Below, in pieces: positions 1-8,303 of a DNA stretch of 64,000 nucleotides; within the stretch, counting starts at the first letter, position 1; every line of letters begins with the position of its first letter. Made by a program: the position numbers and the translations under genes. Under the pieces are notes generated by a model that had not been told where the DNA came from, did no database searches, and was given only the letters and a program-made list of their open reading frames with translations. Origin of the DNA: Pseudomonas cichorii (lineage in GTDB: Bacteria > Pseudomonadota > Gammaproteobacteria > Pseudomonadales > Pseudomonadaceae); NCBI RefSeq assembly GCF_015471405.1, contig NZ_BLVZ01000008.1, forward strand, positions 124,001 to 188,000. Reading direction: 5' to 3'.

Positions 1-49
1 CGACATGTCCATTCGGATAACGCTTACCGACCTGCTCGAAACGAATCAT
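1..49 (-). CDS. ftsE: Cell division ATP-binding protein FtsE, N-terminal fragment
   Basis: Only the first 16 codons lie in the window; the gene runs off the left edge. The reverse strand reads MIRFEQVGKRYPNGHV, the usual start of FtsE, the ABC ATPase that works with FtsX at the septum to control cell-wall hydrolases. Its ATG overlaps the ftsY TGA by four bases (ATGA at 46-49), so translation is probably coupled to ftsY. The ftsY-ftsE-ftsX order is standard in Pseudomonas. The identification rests on this short N-terminus plus position. Confidence 0.85.
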   Translation of the reverse strand, partial: MIRFEQVGKRYPNGHV

Positions 50-1503
50 GTACGCTCCCGCTCCGCAAACAGAGCCTGAACAAAGGGTTCGGCTTCAAAG
101 GTACGCAGATCGTCGATACCTTCACCCACGCCGATATAACGGATCGGCAAGCCAAACTGCTTGGCCAGAGCGAAGATCACACCGCCTTTTGCCGTGCCAT
201 CGAGTTTAGTGAGTGCCAGGCCGGTCAGGGAGACCGTCTGGTTGAATTGTTTGGCCTGATTGATGGCGTTCTGACCGGTGCCGGCATCGAGTACCAGCAG
301 GACTTCGTGCGGTGCGTCGGCATCCAGCTTGCCGATCACACGACGAACCTTTTTCAGTTCTTCCATCAGGTTGTCTTTGGTGTGCAGACGGCCCGCAGTG
401 TCAGCGATCAGCACATCGATGCCACGGGCCTTGGCGGCCTGTACGGCATCGAAGATCACCGAGGCCGAGTCGGCGCCCGTATGCTGGGCGATGACCGGAA
501 TATGGTTACGCTCGCCCCAGACCTGTAATTGCTCGACGGCGGCAGCGCGGAAGGTATCACCCGCCGCCAGCATGACTTTCTTGCCTTCGAGTTGCAGCTT
601 CTTGGCCAGCTTGCCGATGGTCGTGGTCTTGCCCGCGCCGTTGACGCCTACCACCAGAATCACGAACGGCTTGTGCTCGGCCTTGATAACCAGCGGCTGC
701 TCGACAGGCTTGAGCATCGCAGCCAGTTCGCCTTGCAGCGAGGTGTAAAGCGCCTGAGCATCGGTCAACTGCTTGCGCGCAACCTTTTGGGTCAGGCTCT
801 GGATAATCACCGATGTCGCTTCGACACCCACGTCGGCCGTCAGCAAACGGGTTTCGATTTCTTCAAGCAAGTCATCGTCGATTGCCTTTTTACCCAGGAA
901 CAGGCTGGCCATGCCCTCGCCAATGCTGGCGCTGGTTTTCGACAAGCCCTGCTTGAGGCGGGCGAAGAAACCGACCTTGGGTGCTTCGGCCTGTGGCTCG
1001 GCAGGTGCAGCTTCAACAACAGGCTCGGCAACCTCGGCAACTGGCTGCTCCACTACAGGCGCGGCAACTGGCGGTATAACCGGGACAGGCTCAGGCACCA
1101 CGGCTGGCGCAACTTCCAGCACCGGCGCGGGCTCGATCACAGGCTCGGGAGCCGCATGCACGGGTTCCGGAATCGGCGGCGTGACATGAGCCTCACGCTC
1201 ATCGGTCAAGGCCACCGGCTCTTCAGCCACAGGCAAGGTCAGCCAGGGCTGCGGAGCAGGCTCACCTGGTTGCACAGGAGCATGAGCTTCTGGCGCGTGG
1301 GCTTCGAGGGAGGGCTCAGGAACTGGCGGCGCGAGTTGTGGCTCGACAGGCAGCGGCGCTTCGGCAACCGGCTCGGGCTGGGCTGTGGATAACTCTTGCG
1401 CCGGTTCTGCGGCTTCCTGCGGTTTTTTACGCAGCCATCCGAACAGGCCTTTCTTTTCTCCAGCCGCGGCTGGGGTCTTCTTGTCGTCGTTGGAACCAAA
1501 CAT
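46..1503 (-). CDS. ftsY: Signal recognition particle receptor FtsY
   Basis: SRP receptor GTPase (485 aa) that docks ribosome-SRP complexes at the inner membrane. Residues 1 to about 175 form a Pro/Glu/Ala/Val-rich acidic A domain made of degenerate repeats, which explains the length compared with shorter FtsYs. The NG domain follows: a helical N part, P-loop GVNGAGKTTT, the DTFRAAA motif, DTAGR and TKLDG. The N-terminus MFGSNDDKK is the usual one in Pseudomonas. No Shine-Dalgarno precedes the ATG, and a 9-bp perfect hairpin lies 24 nt upstream. It is followed directly by ftsE through an ATGA overlap. Confidence 0.97.
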   Translation of the reverse strand: MFGSNDDKKTPAAAGEKKGLFGWLRKKPQEAAEPAQELSTAQPEPVAEAPLPVEPQLAPPVPEPSLEAHAPEAHAPVQPGEPAPQPWLTLPVAEEPVALTDEREAHVTPPIPEPVHAAPEPVIEPAPVLEVAPAVVPEPVPVIPPVAAPVVEQPVAEVAEPVVEAAPAEPQAEAPKVGFFARLKQGLSKTSASIGEGMASLFLGKKAIDDDLLEEIETRLLTADVGVEATSVIIQSLTQKVARKQLTDAQALYTSLQGELAAMLKPVEQPLVIKAEHKPFVILVVGVNGAGKTTTIGKLAKKLQLEGKKVMLAAGDTFRAAAVEQLQVWGERNHIPVIAQHTGADSASVIFDAVQAAKARGIDVLIADTAGRLHTKDNLMEELKKVRRVIGKLDADAPHEVLLVLDAGTGQNAINQAKQFNQTVSLTGLALTKLDGTAKGGVIFALAKQFGLPIRYIGVGEGIDDLRTFEAEPFVQALFAERERT

Positions 1504-1526
1504 GGAGGACGGCTATCTCAAGGTAG

Positions 1527-1548
1527 CGAAACGCCATAGGGCGTTTCG
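1527..1548. promoter_or_regulatory. Perfect inverted repeat in the ftsY leader
   Basis: CGAAACGCC, a 4-nt loop ATAG, then GGCGTTTCG gives a 9-bp perfect stem in the 255-bp divergent gap between ftsY and the M16 gene. It ends 24 nt before the ftsY ATG. There is no T-run in either direction, so it looks more like an operator or an mRNA leader structure than a terminator. The protein or signal that would recognise it is unknown. Confidence 0.4.
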
Positions 1549-1758
1549 GAAAATTCTGACATGTACCAAGACTGCTTTTAGGGCTGCTTGTTCATTAGGC
1601 CGTTCTTTAATGGCCTGGTGTTTAACCGCGATTTGAACAGGTTTCACTCGCACTTGGCTAATGAAGGCTGTTTCTGTCGCAAACGGATCAGTATCCTAAC
1701 ACCCCCGCGCCCGCCGACGCTAAGTTCAAGCGGGCAGTCCTACAGGTTCAAATTACGA

Positions 1759-3111
1759 ATGAATGCTCTAGCCCGCCGCGCCGCTGGCCTGCTGCTCAGC
1801 ACGATTTGTCTGCCCCTGACAGCATTGGCCGCCGATCCACAGCCTACTCATGAATTCATGCTGGACAATGGCTTGAAAGTCATCGTCCGCGAAGACCACC
1901 GCGCACCGGTCGTGGTATCCCAGATCTGGTACAAGGTCGGCTCCAGCTACGAGACACCGGGCCAGACAGGTCTGTCCCACGCCCTTGAGCACATGATGTT
2001 CAAAGGCAGCAGCAAGACAGGTCCCGGTGAGTCTTCATTGATCCTGCGCGATCTGGGAGCCGAAGAAAACGCCTTCACCAGCGACGACTACACCGCTTAT
2101 TACCAGCTTCTGGCCCGCGACCGCCTGAGCGTGGCCCTGGAGCTGGAAGCCGATCGCATGGCGACCCTGAAGCTGCCGGCCGACGAGTTCAGCCGCGAAA
2201 TCGAAGTCATCAAGGAGGAGCGCCGCCTGCGCACCGATGACAAGCCCATGAGCAAGGTCTTCGAGCGCTTCAAGGCCATGGCCTACCCGGCCAGCGGCTA
2301 TCACACGCCGACCATCGGCTGGATGAAAGACCTGAACCGCATGCAGATCGAGGATCTGCGCCACTGGTATCAATCCTGGTATACCCCGAACAACGCCACT
2401 CTGGTGGTGGTAGGCGATGTGAAGCCAGAAGAAGTCAAAGCCCTGGCCGAGCGCTTTTTCGGCCCGATCCCGCGCCGCGACGTGCCGCCTGCGAAAAAAC
2501 CGCTGGAACTGGCCGAGCCTGGCGAGCGTCGCATCAGCATGCACGTCAAGACTCAGCAGCCGAGCCTGATTTTCGGCTTCAACGTGCCGAGCCTGAGCAC
2601 TGCTGAGGACCAGCGTTCGATCAATGCCCTGCGCCTGATCTCCGCGCTGCTCGACGGCGGCTATAGCGCCCGCATCCCGACTCGTCTGGAACGCGGCGAA
2701 GAACTGGTTTCCAGCGCATCCTCCATGTACAACGCCTTCGTGCGCGGCGACAGCCTGTTCATGATCAGCGCGACACCCAACGTGCAGAAGAAAAAAACCC
2801 TGGCCGATGTCGAGGCTGGTATCTGGCGTCTGCTCAATGACCTGAAAACCAAGGCGCCTTCGGCAGAAGAGCTGGAGCGCGTACGTGCACAGGTCATTGC
2901 CGGTGTGGTCTACGAGCGCGATTCGATCACCAGCCAGGCCACCACCATCGGCCAACTGGAAACCGTCGGTTTGTCCTGGAAGCTGATCGACGAAGAACTG
3001 GCTGCTCTGCAAAGCGTGACCCCGGAAGACATTCAGAAAGCCGCCAACACCTACTTCACCCGTGAACGCCTCAGCGTTGCACACGCTCTGCCTGAGGAGA
3101 AAGCCAAATGA
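1759..3111 (+). CDS. M16 family zinc metallopeptidase, catalytic subunit
   Basis: Periplasmic pitrilysin/insulinase-type peptidase of 450 aa. The start is set at the ATG beginning MNALARR because a signal peptide follows (cleavage near ALAA-DP); upstream codons in the same frame lack such a feature. The inverted zinc motif HxxEH is intact as HALEHMMF, with the downstream Glu in the EVIKEERR segment. The C-terminal half is the second M16 domain. The stop overlaps the next ORF by ATGA, so the two are co-translated. Active/inactive M16 pairs usually form a heterodimer; the substrate is not known from sequence. Confidence 0.9.
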   Translation: MNALARRAAGLLLSTICLPLTALAADPQPTHEFMLDNGLKVIVREDHRAPVVVSQIWYKVGSSYETPGQTGLSHALEHMMFKGSSKTGPGESSLILRDLGAEENAFTSDDYTAYYQLLARDRLSVALELEADRMATLKLPADEFSREIEVIKEERRLRTDDKPMSKVFERFKAMAYPASGYHTPTIGWMKDLNRMQIEDLRHWYQSWYTPNNATLVVVGDVKPEEVKALAERFFGPIPRRDVPPAKKPLELAEPGERRISMHVKTQQPSLIFGFNVPSLSTAEDQRSINALRLISALLDGGYSARIPTRLERGEELVSSASSMYNAFVRGDSLFMISATPNVQKKKTLADVEAGIWRLLNDLKTKAPSAEELERVRAQVIAGVVYERDSITSQATTIGQLETVGLSWKLIDEELAALQSVTPEDIQKAANTYFTRERLSVAHALPEEKAK

Positions 3112-4601
3112 TCAAGCGCAACACTCCCCGCAACGCCCTGCTGGGCCTGGCACTGAGCGCTTCGCTCGGCGCGTTCGTTGCCCAACCGGCTCTGGCAGAC
3201 AATGCCGCAGGCAACGATGCTGCGCAGGCCACCCCGCAACTGGGCAGCCAACTGCAGACCCTCAAGGAACTGGACGGCAAGACCCCGGCCCGCCGCACGC
3301 TGAATATCCAGACCTGGAACACCGCCGAAGGCGCCAAGGTGCTGTTCGTCGAGTCCCGCGAGCTGCCGATGTTCGACCTGCGCCTGATCTTCGCCGCAGG
3401 CAGCAGTCAGGATCAGGCGTCACCCGGCATCGCGCTGCTGACCAACGCCATGCTCAATGAAGGCGTCAAGGGCAAGGATGTCAGCGCCATCGCTCAAGGC
3501 TTTGAAGGCCTGGGTGCCGACTTCGGCAACGGCTCCTACCGCGACATGGCCGTGGCCTCGTTGCGCAGCCTCAGCGCAACGGACAAGCGCGAGCCTGCCC
3601 TGAAGCTGTTTGGCGAAGTCGTGGGCAAACCCACCTTCCCTGCCGACTCGCTGGCCCGAATCAAGAACCAGCTGCTGTCCAGCTTCGAGCAGAAGAAACA
3701 GAACCCTGGCGCCATTGCCGGTCAGGAACTGTTCAAGAAGCTGTACGGCGACCATCCTTATGGGCACCCAAGCGACGGCAATGCCAAAAGCATCAACGCC
3801 ATCACCCTCGCGCAACTCAAGGCTTTTCACGCCAAAGGTTATGCGGCTGGCAACACGGTGATCGCACTGGTCGGCGACCTGTCACGTGACGAGGCGCAAA
3901 CCATCGCCGCACAAGTCTCGGCCTCGCTGCCCAAAGGCCCGGCACTGGCGAAGATCGCCAAGGCTGTCGACCCCAAGCCCGGCAGCACGCACATCGAATT
4001 CCCGTCCAACCAGACACACCTGATGCTGGCGCAGATCGGTATTGATCGTAACGACCCGGACTACGCGGCACTGAGCATCGGCAACTCGATCCTGGGCGGT
4101 GGCGGTTTCGGCAGTCGCTTGATGACTGAAGTCCGCGAAAAGCGCGGCCTGACCTACGGCGTGTCGTCCGGGTTCTCCCCGATGCAGGCGCTGGGGCCTT
4201 TCACGATCGGCCTGCAAACCCGCGCCGACATGAACGAAAACACCCTGAAACTGGTGCAGGACATCGTGCGTGATTTCCTCGCCAACGGCCCGACCCAGAA
4301 AGAACTCGACGACGTCAAACGCGAACTGACCGGCAGCTTCCCGCTGACGGCCGCCAACAACTCCGCGATTGTCGGCCAGTTGGGCTCCATCGGTTTCTAT
4401 GACCTGCCGCTGACCTTCCTTGAGGACTACATGACTCAGGCCCAGAGCGTGACGGTCGAGCAGGTCAAGACCGCCATGAACAAACACCTGAGCGCCGACA
4501 AGATGGTGATCGTCACGGTCGGTCCGACCGTGCCACAGAAGCCACTGCCGCCTCCCACCGACAAACCCGTTCAACGACCTACAGGGGTTCCGGAGCACTA
4601 A
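3108..4601 (+). CDS. M16 family peptidase-like partner lacking the zinc motif
   Basis: A 497-aa exported protein: signal peptide MIKRNTPRNALLGLALSASL with cleavage near ALAD-NA, followed by two M16 domains. Where the catalytic subunit has HxxEH, this one reads GIALLTNAMLNEG, so zinc ligands are missing. The substrate-binding R/Y pair typical of the non-catalytic half is present in REKRGLTYGVSSG. By family precedent it should be the non-catalytic partner of the preceding subunit. It overlaps that gene by four bases and rsmD by one base, making a three-gene operon. Confidence 0.88.
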   Translation: MIKRNTPRNALLGLALSASLGAFVAQPALADNAAGNDAAQATPQLGSQLQTLKELDGKTPARRTLNIQTWNTAEGAKVLFVESRELPMFDLRLIFAAGSSQDQASPGIALLTNAMLNEGVKGKDVSAIAQGFEGLGADFGNGSYRDMAVASLRSLSATDKREPALKLFGEVVGKPTFPADSLARIKNQLLSSFEQKKQNPGAIAGQELFKKLYGDHPYGHPSDGNAKSINAITLAQLKAFHAKGYAAGNTVIALVGDLSRDEAQTIAAQVSASLPKGPALAKIAKAVDPKPGSTHIEFPSNQTHLMLAQIGIDRNDPDYAALSIGNSILGGGGFGSRLMTEVREKRGLTYGVSSGFSPMQALGPFTIGLQTRADMNENTLKLVQDIVRDFLANGPTQKELDDVKRELTGSFPLTAANNSAIVGQLGSIGFYDLPLTFLEDYMTQAQSVTVEQVKTAMNKHLSADKMVIVTVGPTVPQKPLPPPTDKPVQRPTGVPEH

Positions 4602-5185
4602 TGGCCAATCCACGTCCGAAGACCCATAACGGTCTGGGCCAACTTCGTATCATCGGGGGAGAATGGGGCAGCCGCCGCCTGACCTTCCCCGACGCCCCCG
4701 GCTTGCGCCCGACACCCGATCGCGTGCGTGAAACCCTGTTCAACTGGCTCGCGTCTTATATTGCAGGCGCCAAGGTGCTGGATGTCTTCACTGGCAGCGG
4801 CGCACTGTATTTCGAGGCCCTGTCGCGTGGCGCCAGCATGGGCCTGGCACTGGACAGCAACGCTGCTGCAATCGCCAGCCTGCGCCAGAACCTGAACCTG
4901 CTGAACTGCACGACAGGCCAGATCGCCCAGGCCGACGCCCTGCGCCACCTGGAAACAGCTACCGCAACGCAGTTCGACGTAGTCTTCCTCGACCCGCCAT
5001 TCCACCAGGGTCTGCTGGCCTCGGCCTGCACCCTGCTGGAATCCCGTGGCTGGCTGGCAGGCAACGCCTGGATCTACACCGAAAGCGAAAACGCCCCCTC
5101 CACCACCGGCCTGCCGGGCAACTGGAGACTGCATCGCGAGAAAAAGGCCGGACAGGTTTATTACGCGCTTTGGCAGCGGGGGTAG
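4601..5185 (+). CDS. rsmD: 16S rRNA (guanine966-N2)-methyltransferase RsmD
   Basis: SAM-dependent methyltransferase of 194 aa that modifies G966 of 16S rRNA in the 30S subunit. It shows the RsmD N-terminus with RIIGGEWGSRRL and RPTPDRVRETLFNWL, the SAM loop DVFTGSGALYFEALSRGA and the catalytic DPPF motif in VVFLDPPFHQG. The start codon shares a base with the preceding TAA (TAATG). The stop codon lies inside the loop of a GC hairpin at 5175-5194 that opens a REP element. Confidence 0.95.
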   Translation: MANPRPKTHNGLGQLRIIGGEWGSRRLTFPDAPGLRPTPDRVRETLFNWLASYIAGAKVLDVFTGSGALYFEALSRGASMGLALDSNAAAIASLRQNLNLLNCTTGQIAQADALRHLETATATQFDVVFLDPPFHQGLLASACTLLESRGWLAGNAWIYTESENAPSTTGLPGNWRLHREKKAGQVYYALWQRG

Positions 5186-5222
5186 GCCCCCGCTCGCGAA
5201 TGAATTCGCTCCTACGCGGCTG
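5175..5222. repeat. REP-type palindrome spanning the rsmD stop
   Basis: AGCGGGGG-TAGG-CCCCCGCT is a perfect 8-bp stem whose loop holds the rsmD TAG. It is followed by GCGAAT-GA-ATTCGC and CTCCTACGCGG, the core of the Pseudomonas REP seen repeatedly in this window. The GC stem could also help stop transcription after rsmD, but no T-run follows. Confidence 0.7.
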
Positions 5223-5243
5223 AAGTCCCTGCCGCAAAAACCA

Positions 5244-5274
5244 TTTCACAGGCTTTCCATGGAAGCCTGTGAAA
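5244..5274 (-). terminator. Rho-independent terminator for the ATPase/nuclease-like pair
   Basis: TTTCACAGGCTT-TCC pairs with GGA-AGCCTGTGAAA with one bulged base: a stem of about 14 bp around AT. Read leftwards on the minus strand it is followed after three bases by TTTTT (5236-5240). It lies about 20 bp beyond the stop of the small nuclease-like gene, so it closes the two-gene cassette cleanly. Confidence 0.7.
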
Positions 5275-5296
5275 TCAGCAGGGCAAAAAATCAGGT

Positions 5297-5884
5297 TTAT
5301 GGTGCTCGCGTTATTGCCGGATCCAGCCCTGGAACCCTACAGGTTTCATTCACTACAAACCCCGTCAGCCCATAGGGTTTCAAAGCCATATCGAGTTTTA
5401 ACTTTAATCGAGCCGCCAAACGCCCATATTCCCGTGGCTCCCAAGTAAGCAGCAAGACCACAACCAGCGGCGGATTTCCTTTTATCGGCGCGACATAAGC
5501 ACGCAACTCCTGATCACCTTCACGCTGAGCAATCACAACAGACGCCAAAGTGTCCCTGAACTTTTGCATCACTTCATCAATGATAAAAAGCTTTTGGCGC
5601 TGTACTTTGACGTCGCCAGCAAAAGACTGCCCGGCCAGCCACTCCTTGGTGCTTGTGACTCCCGAGGGGTCTGCACCTGACATTCTAGGAATATTGGCAG
5701 GCTCATAACCCAAGCAATCCTTGATCTCGATCCACCAATGCCTTTCGTCCTTGATGGCCAGAATATCCATCCCTTTGAGCTGCCTTTTCATCCGATCGCA
5801 GTACCACTGAGACTCATCGAACTTGATAACCTGCCACTCGTCATCGAATGAAAACGTCAACATCCCTTCAACAACATCAACCAT
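5297..5884 (-). CDS. Small protein with a PD-(D/E)XK-like nuclease signature, partner of the AAA ATPase
   Basis: A 195-aa protein with no named family that I recognise. The start is taken at the ATG at 5884 (MVDVVEGM), which overlaps the ATPase stop by eight bases (ATGGTTGA). Residues 24-56 have the layout of a PD-(D/E)XK active site: Glu24 in a predicted helix, Asp40 in KGMDILAI, then WWIEIKD giving Glu53-x-Lys55 on the next strand. The C-terminal half has a hydrophobic strand LVVVLLLTW and no membrane segments. Sharing an operon and terminator with an SMC-like ATPase suggests an ATPase-controlled nuclease, as in phage-defence pairs. That function is inference; the fold call rests on motif spacing only. 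Confidence 0.6.
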   Translation of the reverse strand: MVDVVEGMLTFSFDDEWQVIKFDESQWYCDRMKRQLKGMDILAIKDERHWWIEIKDCLGYEPANIPRMSGADPSGVTSTKEWLAGQSFAGDVKVQRQKLFIIDEVMQKFRDTLASVVIAQREGDQELRAYVAPIKGNPPLVVVLLLTWEPREYGRLAARLKLKLDMALKPYGLTGFVVNETCRVPGLDPAITRAP

Positions 5885-6929
5885 TGGCAATATCCAGCTC
5901 TCGATCATACTGAGCGAGCTCTTCATCAAGCATGACCAGCCTCGATAACTCATTCAAAGCAACGGTTTGCTCTACGGCAACGCCTTCCCCCCCTTTCTCT
6001 CGTATCAGCCCCCAATACCGAAGCGGAAAAGGATTTTTACGCGCGAGAAGATCAAGCTCCTTCAGAAGGAAGAAGCTGTGGGTAGCGATAAATACCTGAA
6101 CCCCATGGCTGGATAGAGCATGTATGACATTGGCCACTAGCCTGATCAAACGAGGATTAAGATTTGCCTCAGGCTCATCCCAGAACAGATAGCCCTTGTC
6201 GAGTAAAGACCCAGTGGCAATCAGGCGAGCAAGCATTGCAAGCTTCCTTAATCCTTCGGCCACCAGAGGCATCTCCATGGTTCCACTGCCCGGCACGCTC
6301 AGGTAAAAGCGCCCATTGGTGTCCAGAACTACCTTACCCCCAAGAGCATCCTCAATAGTCTCCAGAACACGGGCTGCCCATTTCCCTCTGGGACCTTTCA
6401 GCGTAGGCGAGCCAAGGTGCAGACATGTGTCACGCCATGTCTCCTCAAACTCAAGATAATGTCCCTCATATACAGAAACAAAACCTGGAAAAATCGTCAG
6501 CAATTCACGTGTTGGCAGGTAGAGAGGGCTTTGTCTGTCCCAGCTCACTGGTAGCCGTTCTATCTGCACATCCGTTTTGGCGCTGGTAGCGAAACTGATG
6601 GAAGTGTTCAGCGCCTCATCATCAAAAGTCAGTGACACTTCACACCTATCACGACCTTGCTTGCGACGTGCCAGCCTGCCAACCGATTCAGGCCTGAATA
6701 CGCCGGTCAATTTTTCCGCATAGGCTTTTTGCAGATAGGTCTTGGTGGGTTCAGGCGAATGGGTTTTCTTTGAAGCATCGGAGCTGGTAGCGATCAGCGC
6801 ATAGGCCACTTTCAACAGATGAGTCTTGCCCATGCCGTTCTCACCGACAATCACGTTGAGGCCAGGGCTGCAAATGAGGTTCAGTTCTCGGAAAACCGTG
6901 AGATTTTTAACGCTCAGAGTCTTGAGCAT
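5877..6929 (-). CDS. SMC/OLD-like AAA family ATPase (AAA_15/AAA_21 type)
   Basis: A 350-aa soluble ATPase. The N-terminus MLKTLSVKNLTVFREL is typical of RecF/SMC-like ATPases. Walker A is GENGMGKT (residues 29-36), the signature-like stretch EGLRKLAML lies near 225-233, Walker B is YLFWDEPEANLNP (247-259) and the switch His is in IATHS (281-285). There is no coiled-coil arm, no TOPRIM tail and no transporter feature. A good SD (AAGGAA, 8 nt) precedes the ATG. Spot counts of single lines give about 48-52% GC against 60-70% in rsmD, suggesting transfer. Together with the overlapping downstream gene it resembles two-component phage-defence modules, but I cannot match it to a named one. Confidence 0.8.
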   Translation of the reverse strand: MLKTLSVKNLTVFRELNLICSPGLNVIVGENGMGKTHLLKVAYALIATSSDASKKTHSPEPTKTYLQKAYAEKLTGVFRPESVGRLARRKQGRDRCEVSLTFDDEALNTSISFATSAKTDVQIERLPVSWDRQSPLYLPTRELLTIFPGFVSVYEGHYLEFEETWRDTCLHLGSPTLKGPRGKWAARVLETIEDALGGKVVLDTNGRFYLSVPGSGTMEMPLVAEGLRKLAMLARLIATGSLLDKGYLFWDEPEANLNPRLIRLVANVIHALSSHGVQVFIATHSFFLLKELDLLARKNPFPLRYWGLIREKGGEGVAVEQTVALNELSRLVMLDEELAQYDRELDIANG

Positions 6930-7201
6930 CAGAGGTTTCCTTATGCATCGAATTCAAAGAACGAACAGTATCTTCTGACTGCGCCTGTGTGTAGCACTCA
7001 ATGCTCCACGAAGCATATATTGGCAGTTAATCGCCCCAAAAATCACGCCTCACAGGAATCAGGGCCCATTCCTACACGGCTCACACATTGACCAGATCCA
7101 ACGCCATGTCTCCAGGACTTCACATGAGCCCATGTCCACTCAGCCAAAAACCCCTTACATCTCGCATCACTTAATGGCAACTTACGGATCTGCATTCATT
7201 G
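6930..7201. other. Divergent intergenic region, ATPase cassette / hydrolase
   Basis: This 272-bp AT-richer gap separates the cassette from the alpha/beta hydrolase. AGGAAT-CAGGGCCC-ATTCCT at 7054-7073, followed by ACACGGCTC, looks like a decayed REP half. No convincing -35/-10 pair for either gene could be picked by eye. Confidence 0.4.
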
Positions 7202-8248
7202 ATGAGCAAGACCGTGTCAGCCAGCCCTATTCACAGTTCCTTCGCGAATCATTTCGTCCCGGCTTCAGGTCTGGGTAATCCGCACCTGCAAACATTGTGG
7301 GGGCCGTTATGGCGCAGGCGGACATTGCTTGCTCGTACGCGGGAGCGCATGTGGCTGGAGGATGGGGATTTTCTCGATATGGACTGGCATGGTCCGCATG
7401 AAGCTGATGCGCCATTGGTGCTGGTCCTGCACGGGCTGACCGGGTCCTCGAATTCGCCTTATGTGGCAGGTTTGCAAAAGGCGCTGGCCGCACAGGGCTG
7501 GGCCAGTGTGGCGTTGAACTGGCGTGGCTGTTCCGGCGAACCGAATCTGTTGTCGCGCAGCTACCATTCTGGCGCCAGCGAGGACCTGGCTGAAGTCATT
7601 GCCCACCTACGGGCCTTGCGCCCGCTGGCTCCGCTGTATGCCGTGGGTTATTCGCTGGGTGGCAACGTTCTGCTCAAATATCTGGGCGAATCAGGTTCAG
7701 AGAGCGGGTTACTGGGTGCGGTGGCGGTCTCGGTGCCCTTTCGGCTGGATGAATGCGCCAACCGTATCGGTCAGGGGTTTTCCAAGGTCTATCAACGGCA
7801 TTTCATGCGTGAAATGCTGGCCTACATCCGGGACAAGCAACGACGCTTCCAGCATGAGGGGATGAGCGAAGGGCTGGCAGAACTGGCTGCTCTGGGCTCG
7901 CTGGAAAACATGCGCACGTTCTGGGATTTCGATGGCCGGGTCACAGCGCCTCTGCATGGTTTCGCCAATGCAGAGGACTATTATCGCAAGGCGTCGAGCC
8001 GGTATTTTCTGGGGCAGATTCGCACACCGACGCTGATTATCCAGGCGGCCGACGACCCGTTCGTATTTATCCACAGCCTGCCGGAGCCCGATGAGCTTTC
8101 AGCGTGCACGGAGTTCGAGTTACAGGCCAGGGGCGGCCATGTGGGTTTTGTCGATGGTTCGCTGAAAAATCCCGGTTACTACCTGGAGCGGCGCATTCCG
8201 CTCTGGTTGGGGATGGCCTATGAACGGGACAAGGCCGTTCGCGGATGA
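7202..8248 (+). CDS. YheT-type alpha/beta-fold hydrolase
   Basis: A 348-aa hydrolase of the YheT/ABHD family. It has the N-terminal motif NPHLQTLWGPLWRR, an oxyanion segment LVLHGLTGSSNSPY, the nucleophile elbow GYSLGGN with the serine, Asp in AADDPFVF and His in ARGGHVGFVDG, so the triad is complete. The ATG at 7202 is preferred over the adjoining TTG at 7199. The TGA stop lies in the left arm of a REP pair. The natural substrate is unknown; homologues are esterase-like. Confidence 0.85.
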   Translation: MSKTVSASPIHSSFANHFVPASGLGNPHLQTLWGPLWRRRTLLARTRERMWLEDGDFLDMDWHGPHEADAPLVLVLHGLTGSSNSPYVAGLQKALAAQGWASVALNWRGCSGEPNLLSRSYHSGASEDLAEVIAHLRALRPLAPLYAVGYSLGGNVLLKYLGESGSESGLLGAVAVSVPFRLDECANRIGQGFSKVYQRHFMREMLAYIRDKQRRFQHEGMSEGLAELAALGSLENMRTFWDFDGRVTAPLHGFANAEDYYRKASSRYFLGQIRTPTLIIQAADDPFVFIHSLPEPDELSACTEFELQARGGHVGFVDGSLKNPGYYLERRIPLWLGMAYERDKAVRG

Positions 8249-8300
8249 ATCCACTCCAGCAGACTGGCCTGCGCAGGGTTCGAGCGGATTCATTCGCGAA
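8238..8300. repeat. REPIN: two inverted REP sequences
   Basis: TTCGCGGATGAATCCACTC (left) and GAGCGGATTCATTCGCGAA (right) are inverted copies with two mismatches over 19 bases, separated by about 25 bp. They fill the gap between the convergent hydrolase and sulfurtransferase genes, and the left copy contains the hydrolase stop. Confidence 0.75.
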
Positions 8301-8303
8301 ATC

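Noticed and set aside
5877..6929. ABC transporter ATPase
   Set aside because: It has the RecF/SMC-like N-terminus, no LSGGQ signature and no permease nearby.
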